A DNA stretch of 64,000 nt from Kribbella sp. VKM Ac-2568. Its GTDB lineage: Bacteria > Actinomycetota > Actinomycetes > Propionibacteriales > Kribbellaceae. The stretch is from contig NZ_SLVF01000005.1 of assembly GCF_004345365.1 (NCBI RefSeq), positions 620,001-684,000 on the forward strand, given 5' to 3'. A program made the position numbers and the translations under genes. Below are positions 1-8,940 of this stretch, one piece after another. How positions within the stretch are numbered: the stretch's first letter is position 1; the number at the start of each line of letters is the position of its first letter. The notes below the pieces were generated by a model. The model was not told where the DNA came from. It was given only the letters and a program-made list of their open reading frames with translations, and searched no databases.

Positions 1-411
1 GGCTGGAAGGCCGTCTACGCCGCCGACGACCTGGAACTGATCATCGGCGAGATGGTGCCCGGCGGCGTCGCCCCCGAGCTCGAGGTGGACGACATCCTCG
101 ACGTGCTGCTCGACAACGCCTCGAAGTACGGCGCTCCGCCGGTGGAGGTGTCCGTCCTGCGGGACGGCACCGAGGTGGTCCTCGCGGTCCGCGACCACGG
201 TCTCGGACTCGGCTCGCGTGACCTCAAGAAGGTCGGCGACCGCTTCTGGCGCAGCGCCCACCACCGGGAGATGCCCGGTACGGGTCTGGGCCTGGCCATC
301 GTCCGCTCCGAGGCCGCCCGCGTCGGCGGCCGGGTGGTGGCTCGCCCACCCATCGGCGGCGGCCTCGTGATCGAGGTCCGCGTCCCCCTGATCGACGACT
401 ACGAGCTCTAG
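1..411 (+). CDS. Sensor histidine kinase, C-terminal part (partial)
   Basis: The gene enters from the left edge already in frame, and 136 residues remain. They form a HATPase_c domain: an N box (DVLLDNASKYG), a G1 box (DHGLGLG), an F box (FWRS) and a G2 box (GTGLGLAI), so ATP binding for autophosphorylation should be intact. The dimerisation/phosphoacceptor helix and sensor region lie outside the window. The gene ends 8 bases before the convergent end of a TAXI-family binding-protein gene; such receptors are often found beside two-component genes, so the kinase may respond to that ligand, which is inference. The class is secure; the stimulus and partner regulator are not visible. Confidence 0.9.
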   Translation, partial: GWKAVYAADDLELIIGEMVPGGVAPELEVDDILDVLLDNASKYGAPPVEVSVLRDGTEVVLAVRDHGLGLGSRDLKKVGDRFWRSAHHREMPGTGLGLAIVRSEAARVGGRVVARPPIGGGLVIEVRVPLIDDYEL

Positions 412-419
412 CGTCCCAC

Positions 420-1421
420 TCAGATGTGGTTGGTGCGGTACCAGCGTTCGGCGGCGTTGTGGAGCGGGATCGGCATGGTGGCGATCGCGGAGCGGGCGTC
501 GAGGGAGCCTGCTTCGGGGTGCACGGCCATCAGGTCGGTCTGGCGGCGGAACATCGTGTTCAGCGTCCACCAGGCCCAGGAGTCGGACAGGCCACGGCGG
601 GCCAGCAGGTAGTTCGGCACCGCGAGAGTCGGGACCGCGCTCGCCACCTGGTAGATCGACGGCGGGATCGACGACAGGACATAGCCGCCGAAACGCTTCA
701 GGGCGATCATCTCCGCCACCGGGCCGATGTCGACCAGCCGGAACCCGATGTCCTTCTGCAGGCCCTTGATCGGGTCGGTGGGCAGACCACCGCTCCAGAT
801 CATCGCGTCGATGCCGTTGCTGGTGGCCGGGTCCTTCGCCAGCGCCTTGGCCCGCAGCGCCGCGACCGACTCCTGCAGGCCGAGCATCCTCGGCCTTATC
901 TTGACCTTGGCGGTGCTGAGGATCCGGTTCGCCACCACCCTGGTGCCGGAGTTCGGCGGCCCGACGCTGACCACGCGGCCGGCCAGGTCCTTCAGCGAGA
1001 AGATGTCTGAGGCGATCGGGACGACGATGTGCACGTAGTTGTCGTAGGTCCGGGCCAGCGCGGTGAAGCGGAGCGCGCCGCTCGAGAACGTCTCCACGCC
1101 CTCGTAGGCGTCCAGGGCACAGTCGGACAGCGAGAAGGCTATGTCGGCCTTGTCGGCCGCCAGCATCTTGAGGTTCTCCACCGAGCCCTCGGTGAGCAGC
1201 GGCTGCATGGTCACCCCGGTCACCTCGGTGACGAGCTTTGCCAACCCGGCACCGTAGATCGCGTACACGCCGCCCGCGTTCCCCGTCGCGAACCTGCCCG
1301 GCTCAGCCGGAGCCGGCTCAGCCGACTTCCCGCGGGAGCATCCCGGCGTCACCAGAGCCGCGGCTGCCGCAGCTCCGAGTCCGAGCACACTACGGCGATT
1401 CATCAGGCGGGGACGATCCAT
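420..1421 (-). CDS. TAXI family TRAP-type solute-binding protein
   Basis: About 333 residues, exported. The N-terminus has a twin-arginine-like stretch (NRRSVLG), an alanine-rich core and a Cys in TPGCS, so it is probably a Tat or lipoprotein receptor anchored outside the membrane. The mature part has the TAXI-family pattern: FATGNAGGVYAIYGAGLA near the start, then TEGSVENLKML, VVSVGPPNSGTR and a WSGGLPTDPI stretch. This family binds small carboxylates such as glutamate or other organic acids. No TRAP permease lies in the window. I chose the ATG preceded at seven bases by TAAGTT, a possible leaderless -10; an upstream GTG at 1484 and an ATG at 1403 are alternatives, and none has a good ribosome site. 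Confidence 0.82.
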   Translation of the reverse strand: MDRPRLMNRRSVLGLGAAAAAALVTPGCSRGKSAEPAPAEPGRFATGNAGGVYAIYGAGLAKLVTEVTGVTMQPLLTEGSVENLKMLAADKADIAFSLSDCALDAYEGVETFSSGALRFTALARTYDNYVHIVVPIASDIFSLKDLAGRVVSVGPPNSGTRVVANRILSTAKVKIRPRMLGLQESVAALRAKALAKDPATSNGIDAMIWSGGLPTDPIKGLQKDIGFRLVDIGPVAEMIALKRFGGYVLSSIPPSIYQVASAVPTLAVPNYLLARRGLSDSWAWWTLNTMFRRQTDLMAVHPEAGSLDARSAIATMPIPLHNAAERWYRTNHI

Positions 1422-1639
1422 AGGGGACAACTTAGAGGTCAACCGGTCCGAGTCGGTAGTCACTCCACTCCCACGCGTACTCACGGGGCCGGCGATTCTC
1501 TTGTACTGCGAGGCTGTGGTTCACCACCTGCCCAGAGCGGGACACCCCCAGGCCGTCCTGATTCCTGTCCGGATAGTGGCATGGAAGTGCTACTCGCGGG
1601 GCTGGGACAGACAGCGTCTGGACGGGTCTGGGGTGGATG

Positions 1640-1653
1640 TGACAGCGTTGTCA
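1640..1653. promoter_or_regulatory. LacI-type palindromic operator upstream of alpha-mannosidase
   Basis: The 14-base sequence TGACAGCGTTGTCA has 5-base perfect arms around a central CG and lies 49 bases before the alpha-mannosidase start. This shape is typical of LacI-family operators of actinobacterial sugar genes. No LacI gene is adjacent, so the regulator would act from elsewhere. Assignment by pattern only. Confidence 0.5.
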
Positions 1654-1702
1654 TCGCGTCGGCCGTCAGGCCGCGGAGAAACCGTCATCGGAGGATGATT
1701 TC

Positions 1703-4700
1703 GTGCACGACGACCGATCACTCATCGAGGAGCGGCTGGGGCGCGCCCTGCGGGAGCGGATCCGCCCCGCGATCTACGGCGCCGCCGTACCGCTGGACAT
1801 CAAGGTGTGGCACGCGCCTGGTGAACCGGTACCGCCCGCCGAAGCACTCGCCGCGACCTACGAGCCGGCCGAGATCGGGCTGCCCTGGGGCCCCGCCTGG
1901 GGTACCGCGTGGTTCCACTTCAGCGGCCAGGTGCCGGCCGAGTGGGCCGGGCAGGAGATCGAGGCCGTGATCGACCTCGGCTTCAGCGGCGGCCCGGGCT
2001 TCTCCGCCGAGGGGCTGATCCACACCACCTCCGGCGTCCCGCTGAAGGGCCTGCACCCGCGCCAGACCTACGCGCCGCTGTCCATCCTCGGCCCGGACGG
2101 TACGTCGGCCTCGACCGGTGACCGGATCGAGTTCTACGTGGAGGCCGCGGCCAACCCCGAGGTGCTCGGCTCGAACGCCTTCGCCCCGACCGACGTCGGC
2201 AGCAAGCCTGAGCCGGGCGGCAAGCCGATCTACCAGCTGGCCCGGGCCGACATGGCCGTCTTCAACGCCGAGGTGTGGGACCTGATCCTGGACCTGGAGG
2301 CCCTCGACGGCCTGCAGCGGGAGCTGTCCCCGCAGGAGCCGCGCCGCAAGGAGATCCTGCGCGCGCTGAGCCGCGCTCTCGACGTCCTTGACTACGAGAA
2401 CATCGCCGGTACCGCCACCGACGCCCGTGCCGAGCTGACCGACGTACTAAGCCGTCCGGCGCACGCTAGCGCACACCAGCTGTCCGCCGTCGGTCACGCG
2501 CACATCGACTCCGCCTGGCTCTGGCCGCTGCGCGAGACCCGCCGCAAGGTGGCCCGCACGGTGTCCAACGTCGCCACCCTGGCGCAGGAGTACCCGGAGC
2601 TTGTCTTCGCGTTCTCCCAGGCCCAGCAGCACGCCTGGGTGAAGGACAACTACCCGGAGGTCTGGGAGCGGCTGAAGAAGGCCGTTGCCGACGGCACCAT
2701 CGTTCCGGTGGGCGGCATGTGGGTCGAGTCCGACACCAACCTGCCCGGCGGCGAGGCGCTGGCGCGGCAGTTCGTGCACGGCAAGCGGTTCTTCCTGGAC
2801 GAGTACGGGATCGACACCCAGGAGGTCTGGCTGCCGGACTCGTTCGGCTACACCGCGGCCCTGCCGCAGCTGGTGAAGCTGTCCGGCTCGAAGTGGTTCC
2901 TGACCCAGAAGATCTCCTGGAACAAGGAGAACAAGTTCCCGCACCACACCTTCTTCTGGGAGGGCCTGGACGGGACCCGGGTGTTCACCCACTTCCCGCC
3001 GATCGACACCTACAACTCCGACCTGTCCGGCCGTGAGCTCGCGCATGCGCAGCGCAACTTCGCCGAGAACGGCGCCGCGACCCGCTCGCTGGTCCCGTTC
3101 GGGTACGGCGACGGCGGTGGCGGTCCCACCCGCGAGTTCGTCGCGACCGCCCGCCGGGTGGCCAACCTGGAGTCCTCGCCGCGGGTGACGATCGAGTCCC
3201 CGACCGAGTTCTTCAGCGCGGCCGAGGAGGAGTACGCGAACGCCCCGGTCTGGTCGGGTGAGCTCTACCTCGAGATCCACCGCGCGACGTACACCTCGCA
3301 GGCCAAGACCAAGCAGGGCAACCGGCGCAGCGAGCACCTGCTCCGCGAGGCCGAGCTGTGGTCCGCGGCGGCCGTGGTGGCGGGCAAGCTCGACACGTAC
3401 CCGTACGAGGACCTGGACCGGATCTGGAAGGCCGTGCTGCTGAACCAGTTCCACGACATCCTGCCGGGCAGCTCGATCTCCTGGGTGCACCGCGAGGCCG
3501 AGGCGACGTACGCGAAGCTGGCCGGGGAGCTCGAGGCGATCATCGCGACGGCCCAGCAGGCACTCGCCGGCGAGGGGTCGGCGCAGATCGTCTTCAACGC
3601 GGCGCCGCACACCCGCGGCGGCGTGGCCGGTCTCGGCGCCGGCGTGGCCGTCGGCGAGGGCCAGGCGGTGACGATCGACAACGGCGTCCTGGACAACGGC
3701 GTGATCCGGGTGACGGTCGACGACCGCGGCCTGATCACCTCCCTGTACGACGTGGCGGCCGACCGCGAGGTGATCGCCCCGGGCAGTACCGCGAACCTCC
3801 TGCAACTGCACGTGGACACCCCGAACCACTGGGACGCCTGGGACGTCGACTCGTTCTACAAGAACAACGTCCGCGACGTCACGGAGGTCGACAGCGTCGA
3901 CTTCAGCACCGTCGAGGGCGTCGCCACGGTCGTGGTGAAGCGCTCCTTCAACCGGTCCAGCGTCACCCAGACGCTGCGGCTGCGGCCGGGCGCCAAGCGG
4001 CTCGACATCGAGACCTCGATGGACTGGCACGAGTCGGAGAAGTTCCTCAAGGCGGCGTTCCCGGTCGACGTGCACGCCGACCGGTCCGCGTCCGAGACCC
4101 AGTTCGGGCACATCTTCCGCCCGACCCACCAGAACACCTCGTGGGACGCGGCCAAGTTCGAGATCGCGGCGCACCGCTGGGTGCACGTCGGCGAGCCCGG
4201 CTACGGCGTTGCCGTGGTCAACGACTCGACCTACGGCCACGACATCAACCGGACCGCCCGCGAAGACGGCGGCACGACCACCACGATCCGTACGTCGCTG
4301 ATCCGCGCGCCGCGCTTCCCCGACCCGCAGACCGACCAGGGCGTGCACGTGGTCAACCACGCGCTGGTGGTCGGCGCCGGTATCCCGGACGCGATCGAGG
4401 AGGGCTACCGGATCAACCTGCCCGAGCGGGTCGTCACCGGTGCCGCGGGCATCGACCCGATCGTTGCCCTGGACAACGGCAATGTGATCGTGGAGGCGGT
4501 CAAGCTGGCCGACGACGAGTCCGGCGACGTGGTCGTCCGGCTGTACGAGTCCAGCGGCGGCAGGTCCCGCGCGACCCTCACCCCGGGTTTCGCGGTCGGC
4601 ACGGTCACCGAGGTCGACCTGCTGGAGCGCCACCTGGCCGACCGTGAGCTGAAGGACGGCGGCGTCTCGTTCGAGCTCCGCCCGTTCCAGATCCTCACCC

Positions 4701-4720
4701 TCCGCTTCACCCGCAACTGA
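1703..4720 (+). CDS. Alpha-mannosidase, glycoside hydrolase family 38
   Basis: 1005 residues, the usual size for bacterial GH38. These retaining enzymes release alpha-linked mannose and use zinc. The zinc site is seen at about residues 267-269 (AHIDSAWLWP, His and Asp), and the nucleophile should be Asp344 in VESDTNLPGGE. Other family landmarks are WLPDSFGY and LNQFHDILPGSS (around 580). The C-terminal half is the beta-sandwich region, ending in FELRPFQILTLRF. There is no signal peptide, so it acts in the cytoplasm on imported mannosides. The GTG start is supported by GGAGG eight bases upstream. It stands alone between a LacI-type operator and a strong terminator, which suggests substrate-induced, monocistronic expression. 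Linkage specificity cannot be read from sequence. Confidence 0.93.
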   Translation: MHDDRSLIEERLGRALRERIRPAIYGAAVPLDIKVWHAPGEPVPPAEALAATYEPAEIGLPWGPAWGTAWFHFSGQVPAEWAGQEIEAVIDLGFSGGPGFSAEGLIHTTSGVPLKGLHPRQTYAPLSILGPDGTSASTGDRIEFYVEAAANPEVLGSNAFAPTDVGSKPEPGGKPIYQLARADMAVFNAEVWDLILDLEALDGLQRELSPQEPRRKEILRALSRALDVLDYENIAGTATDARAELTDVLSRPAHASAHQLSAVGHAHIDSAWLWPLRETRRKVARTVSNVATLAQEYPELVFAFSQAQQHAWVKDNYPEVWERLKKAVADGTIVPVGGMWVESDTNLPGGEALARQFVHGKRFFLDEYGIDTQEVWLPDSFGYTAALPQLVKLSGSKWFLTQKISWNKENKFPHHTFFWEGLDGTRVFTHFPPIDTYNSDLSGRELAHAQRNFAENGAATRSLVPFGYGDGGGGPTREFVATARRVANLESSPRVTIESPTEFFSAAEEEYANAPVWSGELYLEIHRATYTSQAKTKQGNRRSEHLLREAELWSAAAVVAGKLDTYPYEDLDRIWKAVLLNQFHDILPGSSISWVHREAEATYAKLAGELEAIIATAQQALAGEGSAQIVFNAAPHTRGGVAGLGAGVAVGEGQAVTIDNGVLDNGVIRVTVDDRGLITSLYDVAADREVIAPGSTANLLQLHVDTPNHWDAWDVDSFYKNNVRDVTEVDSVDFSTVEGVATVVVKRSFNRSSVTQTLRLRPGAKRLDIETSMDWHESEKFLKAAFPVDVHADRSASETQFGHIFRPTHQNTSWDAAKFEIAAHRWVHVGEPGYGVAVVNDSTYGHDINRTAREDGGTTTTIRTSLIRAPRFPDPQTDQGVHVVNHALVVGAGIPDAIEEGYRINLPERVVTGAAGIDPIVALDNGNVIVEAVKLADDESGDVVVRLYESSGGRSRATLTPGFAVGTVTEVDLLERHLADRELKDGGVSFELRPFQILTLRFTRN

Positions 4721-4753
4721 GCACCACCTACGCCGGCACGACCGGCAGCTGAG

Positions 4754-4790
4754 CAACGCCTGACAGCTGGACCAACGCCTGACTGCTGGA
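4754..4790. repeat. Imperfect 19-base tandem repeat before terminator
   Basis: CAACGCCTGACAGCTGGA is followed by CAACGCCTGACTGCTGGA, one base different, with a period of 19. It lies between the alpha-mannosidase stop and its terminator hairpin. It is probably replication slippage, with no evident function. Confidence 0.6.
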
Positions 4791-4796
4791 GCAAAG

Positions 4797-4826
4797 AAAG
4801 GGCCGCCCTGTCCCGGGCGGCCCTTT
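4797..4826. terminator. Strong hairpin terminator after alpha-mannosidase
   Basis: A perfect 12-base stem, AAAGGGCCGCCC pairing with GGGCGGCCCTTT around a six-base loop. The stem ends in A and T runs, so it can act in both directions. It lies 76 bases after the mannosidase stop and 99 bases before the P450 start, which separates the two units. Confidence 0.85.
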
Positions 4827-4925
4827 CGCGTTCCCGGGAGCGAGCGCGCCACCTGATCGATCCGCGGTGTTCACAGTCCTGACGTAGCGTTGGTGGGGCC
4901 GACGTTGCCGACCTCGGGAGCTGGC

Positions 4926-6257
4926 ATGACACCGACGCCTCTGCTCGGAGCGCGAACCCTCGACCGGGAGACGGCCCGTGCCCTGCCGCCCGGCCCGCGG
5001 CTGCCGACGCTGGCCCAGACGGTGCTGTTCGCCGGGCACCGCAAGACCTTCTTCCCGCGGATGCGCGAGCGGTACGGCGACGTCTTCACCATCCGGCTGG
5101 TCCCGTCGAGCCGGGTCGTCGTGGTGCTCAGCCGGCCGGAGCACATCCGCGAGGTGTTCACCACCCCGCCGGGCATCATGCACGCCGGCGAGGGCAACAC
5201 CGTGCTGCAGCCGATCATGGGCGACCACTCGCTGCTCCTGATCGACGACGAGGACCACGCCCGGATGCGCCGGCAACTGATGCCCGCCTTCAACGGCCAG
5301 GCCCTGCGCGGGTACGCGGAGATGATCGCGCGCCTCGCCGAGCACGACGTGCAGTCCTGGCCGATCGGCGAACCCTTCCGCCTGCACGACCGGATGCGAA
5401 CCCTCACGCTCGAGGTGATCCTGCAGGTCGTCTTCGGCGTGACCGACCAGAACCGGCTGGAGCAGCTCCGCCCGCTGGTCGAGCGGGTCGTCTCGGTCCG
5501 CCCGATCATCATGCTCGGCGGCTTCTACCCACGCCTGCTGCGGCTGCCACCGTGGCGCACCTACCTCCGCATCCAGCGCCGCCTCGACGACATCCTGTAC
5601 GCCGAGATCGCGGCCCGGCGGAACTCCGAGAACCTTGCCGAGCGCAACGACGTACTCTCCAAGTTGCTGGCCGCGGGCACCTGGTCCGACGTGGAGCTGC
5701 GCGATCAGCTGGTCACCCTGTTACTGGCTGGACATGAGACCACGGCGACCGCACTGGCCTGGGCGTTCCACGAGCTGGCCCGCAAACCGGATGAGCTCGC
5801 CGCCGGGCAGCGGGCCGCCGACGCCGGTGACGACGACCGGCTGGAGGCGATCACCAAGGAGTCGATGCGGCTGCACCCGGTCGTGTACCAGGTCGGCCGC
5901 CGGGTCACAGAGACCGTCGAGATCGCCGGCTACCGGCTGCCACGCGGGACCACGATCATGCCGGCGATGGGACTCCTGCACTCCGACGAGCAGCACTACC
6001 CCCAGCCGCTGGAGTTCAAGCCCGACCGGTTCCTCGGCGACAACCCGCCCGCACCCGGCACCTGGATCCCGTTCGGCGGCGGAGCCAGGCGCTGTATCGG
6101 GGCCGGCTTCTCCCTGCTGGAGGCGACCGAGATCCTCCGCGCCACCCTCACCCGGTACGGCGTCCGCGCGGTGCGGGAGGCTCCGGAGACAGCGCAGCCG
6201 CGGAACGTGACCTTGGTCCCGTCCCGCGGCTGCGAGATCGTGGCGGAGCGCCGGTAG
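4926..6257 (+). CDS. Cytochrome P450
   Basis: 443 residues, soluble bacterial type. It shows the I-helix oxygen-activation motif AGHETT (about 268-273), the K-helix ESMRLHP, and the heme loop FGGGARRCIGAG with thiolate Cys390. The N-terminal proline-rich stretch (ALPPGPRLPTLAQ) resembles family members with broad or fatty-acid-like substrates. No ferredoxin or reductase gene is next to it, so electrons must come from partners elsewhere. The ATG is preceded by GGGAG. A strong hairpin lies upstream and the next gene converges two bases after the stop, so it is monocistronic. The substrate cannot be predicted. Confidence 0.92.
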   Translation: MTPTPLLGARTLDRETARALPPGPRLPTLAQTVLFAGHRKTFFPRMRERYGDVFTIRLVPSSRVVVVLSRPEHIREVFTTPPGIMHAGEGNTVLQPIMGDHSLLLIDDEDHARMRRQLMPAFNGQALRGYAEMIARLAEHDVQSWPIGEPFRLHDRMRTLTLEVILQVVFGVTDQNRLEQLRPLVERVVSVRPIIMLGGFYPRLLRLPPWRTYLRIQRRLDDILYAEIAARRNSENLAERNDVLSKLLAAGTWSDVELRDQLVTLLLAGHETTATALAWAFHELARKPDELAAGQRAADAGDDDRLEAITKESMRLHPVVYQVGRRVTETVEIAGYRLPRGTTIMPAMGLLHSDEQHYPQPLEFKPDRFLGDNPPAPGTWIPFGGGARRCIGAGFSLLEATEILRATLTRYGVRAVREAPETAQPRNVTLVPSRGCEIVAERR

Positions 6258-6258
6258 G

Positions 6259-6762
6259 TCAGTCCTCGAGGTCGCCGACGTCGCCCAGGTCGACGTCGCG
6301 GACGTCCTCGAGGTCGGTGTCGTCCTCGTCGTCCAGCTCGAACGGCTCGTCGTCGTCCACCACGTGCACGGCCGCCTCCTCGGCGCTCGCCGCCGCACCG
6401 TCGAAGCCGACGTCCTCGGCGACCAGCTCCTGCTCGTCGTCGGAGTGGGCGCCCTCGTCCGGCGCGACCAGGCGGCCGGAGCGCACCTCGCCGATCTCCG
6501 GGCCGCCGACGTTCTCACCCTCCTCGGCGTACGGGTCCACGTCCGGCTCCTCCTGGGCGATCCGCTGGTCCAGCGTCTCCCCTTCCAGCGCCTCCTCCGC
6601 GGTACTGCCGAAGCCTTCGCCCGCGGACCACTTCTCCGGCGGCGAGTAGCCCTCGTCCAGGAGGTCGTCCACGCCGCGGTTGTCGAGGGTGTCCTCCGGC
6701 TGCAGCTGGTCCTCGTCGTCGACGCTGTAGCTGCCGTAGTCCTCACGGTTGTTCTCGGTCAT
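6259..6762 (-). CDS. DUF5709 family acidic protein
   Basis: 167 residues, extremely rich in Asp and Glu, with no membrane segment or signal. It opens with a family-like YGSYSVDDEDQLQPEDTL, then DDLLDEGYSPPEKW and DQRIAQEEPDVD, as in the actinobacterial family DUF5709, whose function is unknown. The C-terminus is almost wholly acidic, ending in DLGDVGDLED. The ATG follows a G-rich stretch (GGTTGGGGGC). It is transcribed away from the divergent membrane-protein gene and converges on the P450. Probably a small soluble disordered protein; no reaction can be assigned. Confidence 0.72.
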   Translation of the reverse strand: MTENNREDYGSYSVDDEDQLQPEDTLDNRGVDDLLDEGYSPPEKWSAGEGFGSTAEEALEGETLDQRIAQEEPDVDPYAEEGENVGGPEIGEVRSGRLVAPDEGAHSDDEQELVAEDVGFDGAAASAEEAAVHVVDDDEPFELDDEDDTDLEDVRDVDLGDVGDLED

Positions 6763-6900
6763 GCCCCCAACCTTCGCTGTCCGGGCGGTGGGAAGCAAGG
6801 CGGCACCCGGCGCCCCGGTCCCGGACCCGCGCCCGCCGTCGCCGGTCCATGCCCTGGTGTCGTCGGGTCCGAGCGCGGAGTGATCCCCGATGATGGGGTG

Positions 6901-8055
6901 ATGGACCCGGTCAGGCTGACGATGGCGCAGCTCCGCGAGCTGCGGGACGACGTCGCACCGCGGGCCGCGCGCCGCTCCAAGGCGTCCGTTAACCGGCGGC
7001 TGGACCGCTGGCGCGACCGCGCGTTCTTCATCGCCCAGTGCGCCCTGGCCGCCGCCACCGCCTGGGCGCTGGCCCGGTACGTCGTGGGCCACGCGCAGCC
7101 GTTCTTCGCGCCGGTCGCGGCAATGGTCTGCCTGGGGTTCAGCTTCGGACAGCGGCTGCGCCGGGTCACCGAGGTGATGGTCGGCGTCGCCGTCGGGGTC
7201 GGGGTCGGCGACCTGTTCGTGAAGCTCTTCGGCACCGGCGTCGTGCAGATCGCCTTCGTGGTCGCCCTCGCGATGAGCGTCGCCGTGCTGCTAGGCGCGG
7301 GCAACCTGATGACCACCCAGGCCGGCGTACAGGCGGCGCTCGTGACCACTCTGCTGCCGGATCCGGGCGCGGGCTTCAGCCGCTGGCTGGACGCGGTCAT
7401 CGGCGGGGTGGTGGCGCTGGCGGCGGCGACGATCGCGCCGGCCGCCGCGATTCGTCGCCCGAGGCAACAAGCCTCGGGAGTGCTGAACGAGCTGGCGGAG
7501 ATCCTGATCGAAACCTCCGACGGCCTCCAGGCGGGCGACGAGGAGGCCGTCACCGACGCGCTCAGAAGGGCCCGGGACAGCGAATCCCTGCTGGACGACC
7601 TCCGCAGCGCGGCCGACGAAGGCGTGGCCGTGGTCCGGCTGTCGCCGTTCCGCCGCCGGCACCGCGGCCGGGTCCAGGAGGTCGCCGACCTGGTCGTACC
7701 GCTGGACCGGGCGATCCGGAACATCCGGGTCCTGGTCCGCCGCGTGGCGGTCTCCGTCTGGCGCGAGGAGCGGATGCCCGACGAGTACCCGATGCTGCTG
7801 GACCGGCTCGCGGACGGCACCCGGCTGATCGCGGAATCCCTCTTCGAGCCCGCCGCCGACGTCGCCGCGCACCGCGTCCTGGGCGAGCTCGGCCGCCGTA
7901 CCGCGGTGATGCCGACGCCCCCGGGGCTGTCCGCGGTGGTCGTCCTGGGTCAGATCCGCTCGACCATCGTCGACCTGCTCGAACTGACCGGTTCGACGTA
8001 CGACGAGGCGCGTGAGCTCGTCCCGCTCCGGCACGACGGGCTGGATGAGAAGTAG
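6901..8055 (+). CDS. FUSC/aromatic-acid-exporter-like membrane protein
   Basis: 384 residues. A basic N-terminal segment is followed by five or six hydrophobic helices between about residues 40 and 190 (for example FFIAQCALAAATAWALARYV, VMVGVAVGVGVGD and VIGGVVALAAATIAP), then a long cytoplasmic helical half. This matches the FUSC (fusaric acid resistance)/ArAE families, which form inner-membrane channels or pumps for organic acids. The start chosen is the ATG beginning MDPVRLTMAQL; the ribosome site is weak, and a GTG one codon upstream is possible. It is divergent from the DUF5709 gene. The substrate is unknown, and many actinobacterial members are orphans like this one. Confidence 0.75.
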   Translation: MDPVRLTMAQLRELRDDVAPRAARRSKASVNRRLDRWRDRAFFIAQCALAAATAWALARYVVGHAQPFFAPVAAMVCLGFSFGQRLRRVTEVMVGVAVGVGVGDLFVKLFGTGVVQIAFVVALAMSVAVLLGAGNLMTTQAGVQAALVTTLLPDPGAGFSRWLDAVIGGVVALAAATIAPAAAIRRPRQQASGVLNELAEILIETSDGLQAGDEEAVTDALRRARDSESLLDDLRSAADEGVAVVRLSPFRRRHRGRVQEVADLVVPLDRAIRNIRVLVRRVAVSVWREERMPDEYPMLLDRLADGTRLIAESLFEPAADVAAHRVLGELGRRTAVMPTPPGLSAVVVLGQIRSTIVDLLELTGSTYDEARELVPLRHDGLDEK

Positions 8056-8117
8056 GTCACACCAGAAAGATTTGCCGGATCCCCGTCATGGCCGGCGCCG
8101 CGCTGCGTCTCACAGGC

Positions 8118-8261
8118 ATGACGATCCACCGACTGATGAGCGTTATCGCCACCGAGCAGGTGCGCCCGCGCGGCGATGACCAGCCCAGCGACACGACGGC
8201 CGCCCAGGCCGCCTCAGTGGTCTCCCCCAACGACCGGAGCGGCGCCGCCGCCGAGCAGTAA
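8118..8261 (+). CDS. Possible small protein, 47 residues
   Basis: An open frame beginning MTIHRLMSVIATEQVRPR and ending in an Ala-rich GAAAEQ. It is polar, with no membrane segment, and I do not recognise it. There is no convincing ribosome site. It is the only coding candidate in the 434-base gap between the FUSC-like gene and the OsmC gene; the rest of the gap holds only the OsmC terminator hairpin. Confidence 0.2.
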   Translation: MTIHRLMSVIATEQVRPRGDDQPSDTTAAQAASVVSPNDRSGAAAEQ

Positions 8262-8410
8262 GGCGCCTCACCGGACGGACGGACAGGCGGCGCACCCGGA
8301 CGGTCTTCCCCACCGAGGTAGACCGCACGGAAGTCGCATGACGCACGAGGCGCCCTGATGCGAGGCGTCGCCTGTTCCGTCGCCCAGTGCCCCGCTCACG
8401 CGGAGCACAG

Positions 8411-8474
8411 AAACCACCCGCTGGCTGTCCTGACGCCGATTGCGCGAGGCTCAGGGCAGCCAGCAGGGTGGTTT
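8411..8474 (-). terminator. Long-stem terminator after osmC-like gene
   Basis: AAACCACCC, then CTGGCTG and CCTGA on the left pair with TCAGG, CAGCCAG and GGGTGGTTT on the right. About 21 pairs are broken by a one-base mismatch and a bulge, around a 17-base loop. Read on the minus strand it follows the OsmC stop by 16 bases and ends in TTT. Confidence 0.75.
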
Positions 8475-8489
8475 CGTCATTTCCAGCCG

Positions 8490-8933
8490 CTACTTCTCCA
8501 CCAGTACTTCGGTCGTCACCGAGTTCGCGATGAAGCACTCCTGGTGGGACAGGTGGTGCATCCGCTCCAGCGTCGCCTCGTCCGGGGTCTCGCCCGCGAA
8601 GGTGATCTCCGGGTGCAGCGTCACCCGGGTGATCGCGATCCGGCCGGCCTCGTTCTTCTCCATCACCCCGACCGCGCGATCGACGTACGAGTCGACCACC
8701 AGCCGCTTCTTCGCCGCGATGGCGAGGAAGGTCAGCATGTGACAGGACGACAGCGCCGCCACGAACGCCTCCTCGGGGTCGACCCTCGCCTCGTTGCCCA
8801 GGTAGACCGGGTTGGCCGACCCGGGCACGATGACCCCGTTGTCGAAGCGCCACTCGTGGTCGCGGCTGTAGGTCTGGTAGGTGAACTCGTGCTCACCACG
8901 GCTCCAGCTGATCGCGGCCACGTGCTCCGACAT
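8490..8933 (-). CDS. OsmC family peroxiredoxin-like protein
   Basis: 147 residues of the OsmC/Ohr fold. Family marks are VDPEEAFVAALSSCHMLTFL, with the buried Cys of SSCHM, then ITRVTLHPEITF and MHHLSHQECFIANSV with the second Cys in HQECF. The Cys pair is arranged as in enzymes that reduce organic hydroperoxides with lipoyl or thiol donors, so a protective cytoplasmic role is likely. The ATG is preceded by GGAGAGG. It lies 7 bases downstream of a secreted phospholipase-like gene on the same strand, so the two may share a transcript, and a long hairpin terminates it. OsmC-like is safer than Ohr. Confidence 0.88.
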   Translation of the reverse strand: MSEHVAAISWSRGEHEFTYQTYSRDHEWRFDNGVIVPGSANPVYLGNEARVDPEEAFVAALSSCHMLTFLAIAAKKRLVVDSYVDRAVGVMEKNEAGRIAITRVTLHPEITFAGETPDEATLERMHHLSHQECFIANSVTTEVLVEK

Positions 8934-8940
8934 GTTCGAG

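Noticed and set aside
2447..4852. Very long antisense open frame (801 codons) opposite the alpha-mannosidase
   Set aside because: Its protein is low-complexity Val/Arg/Gly/Asp typical of the antisense of GC-rich coding sequence, and the sense strand is an intact GH38 gene.
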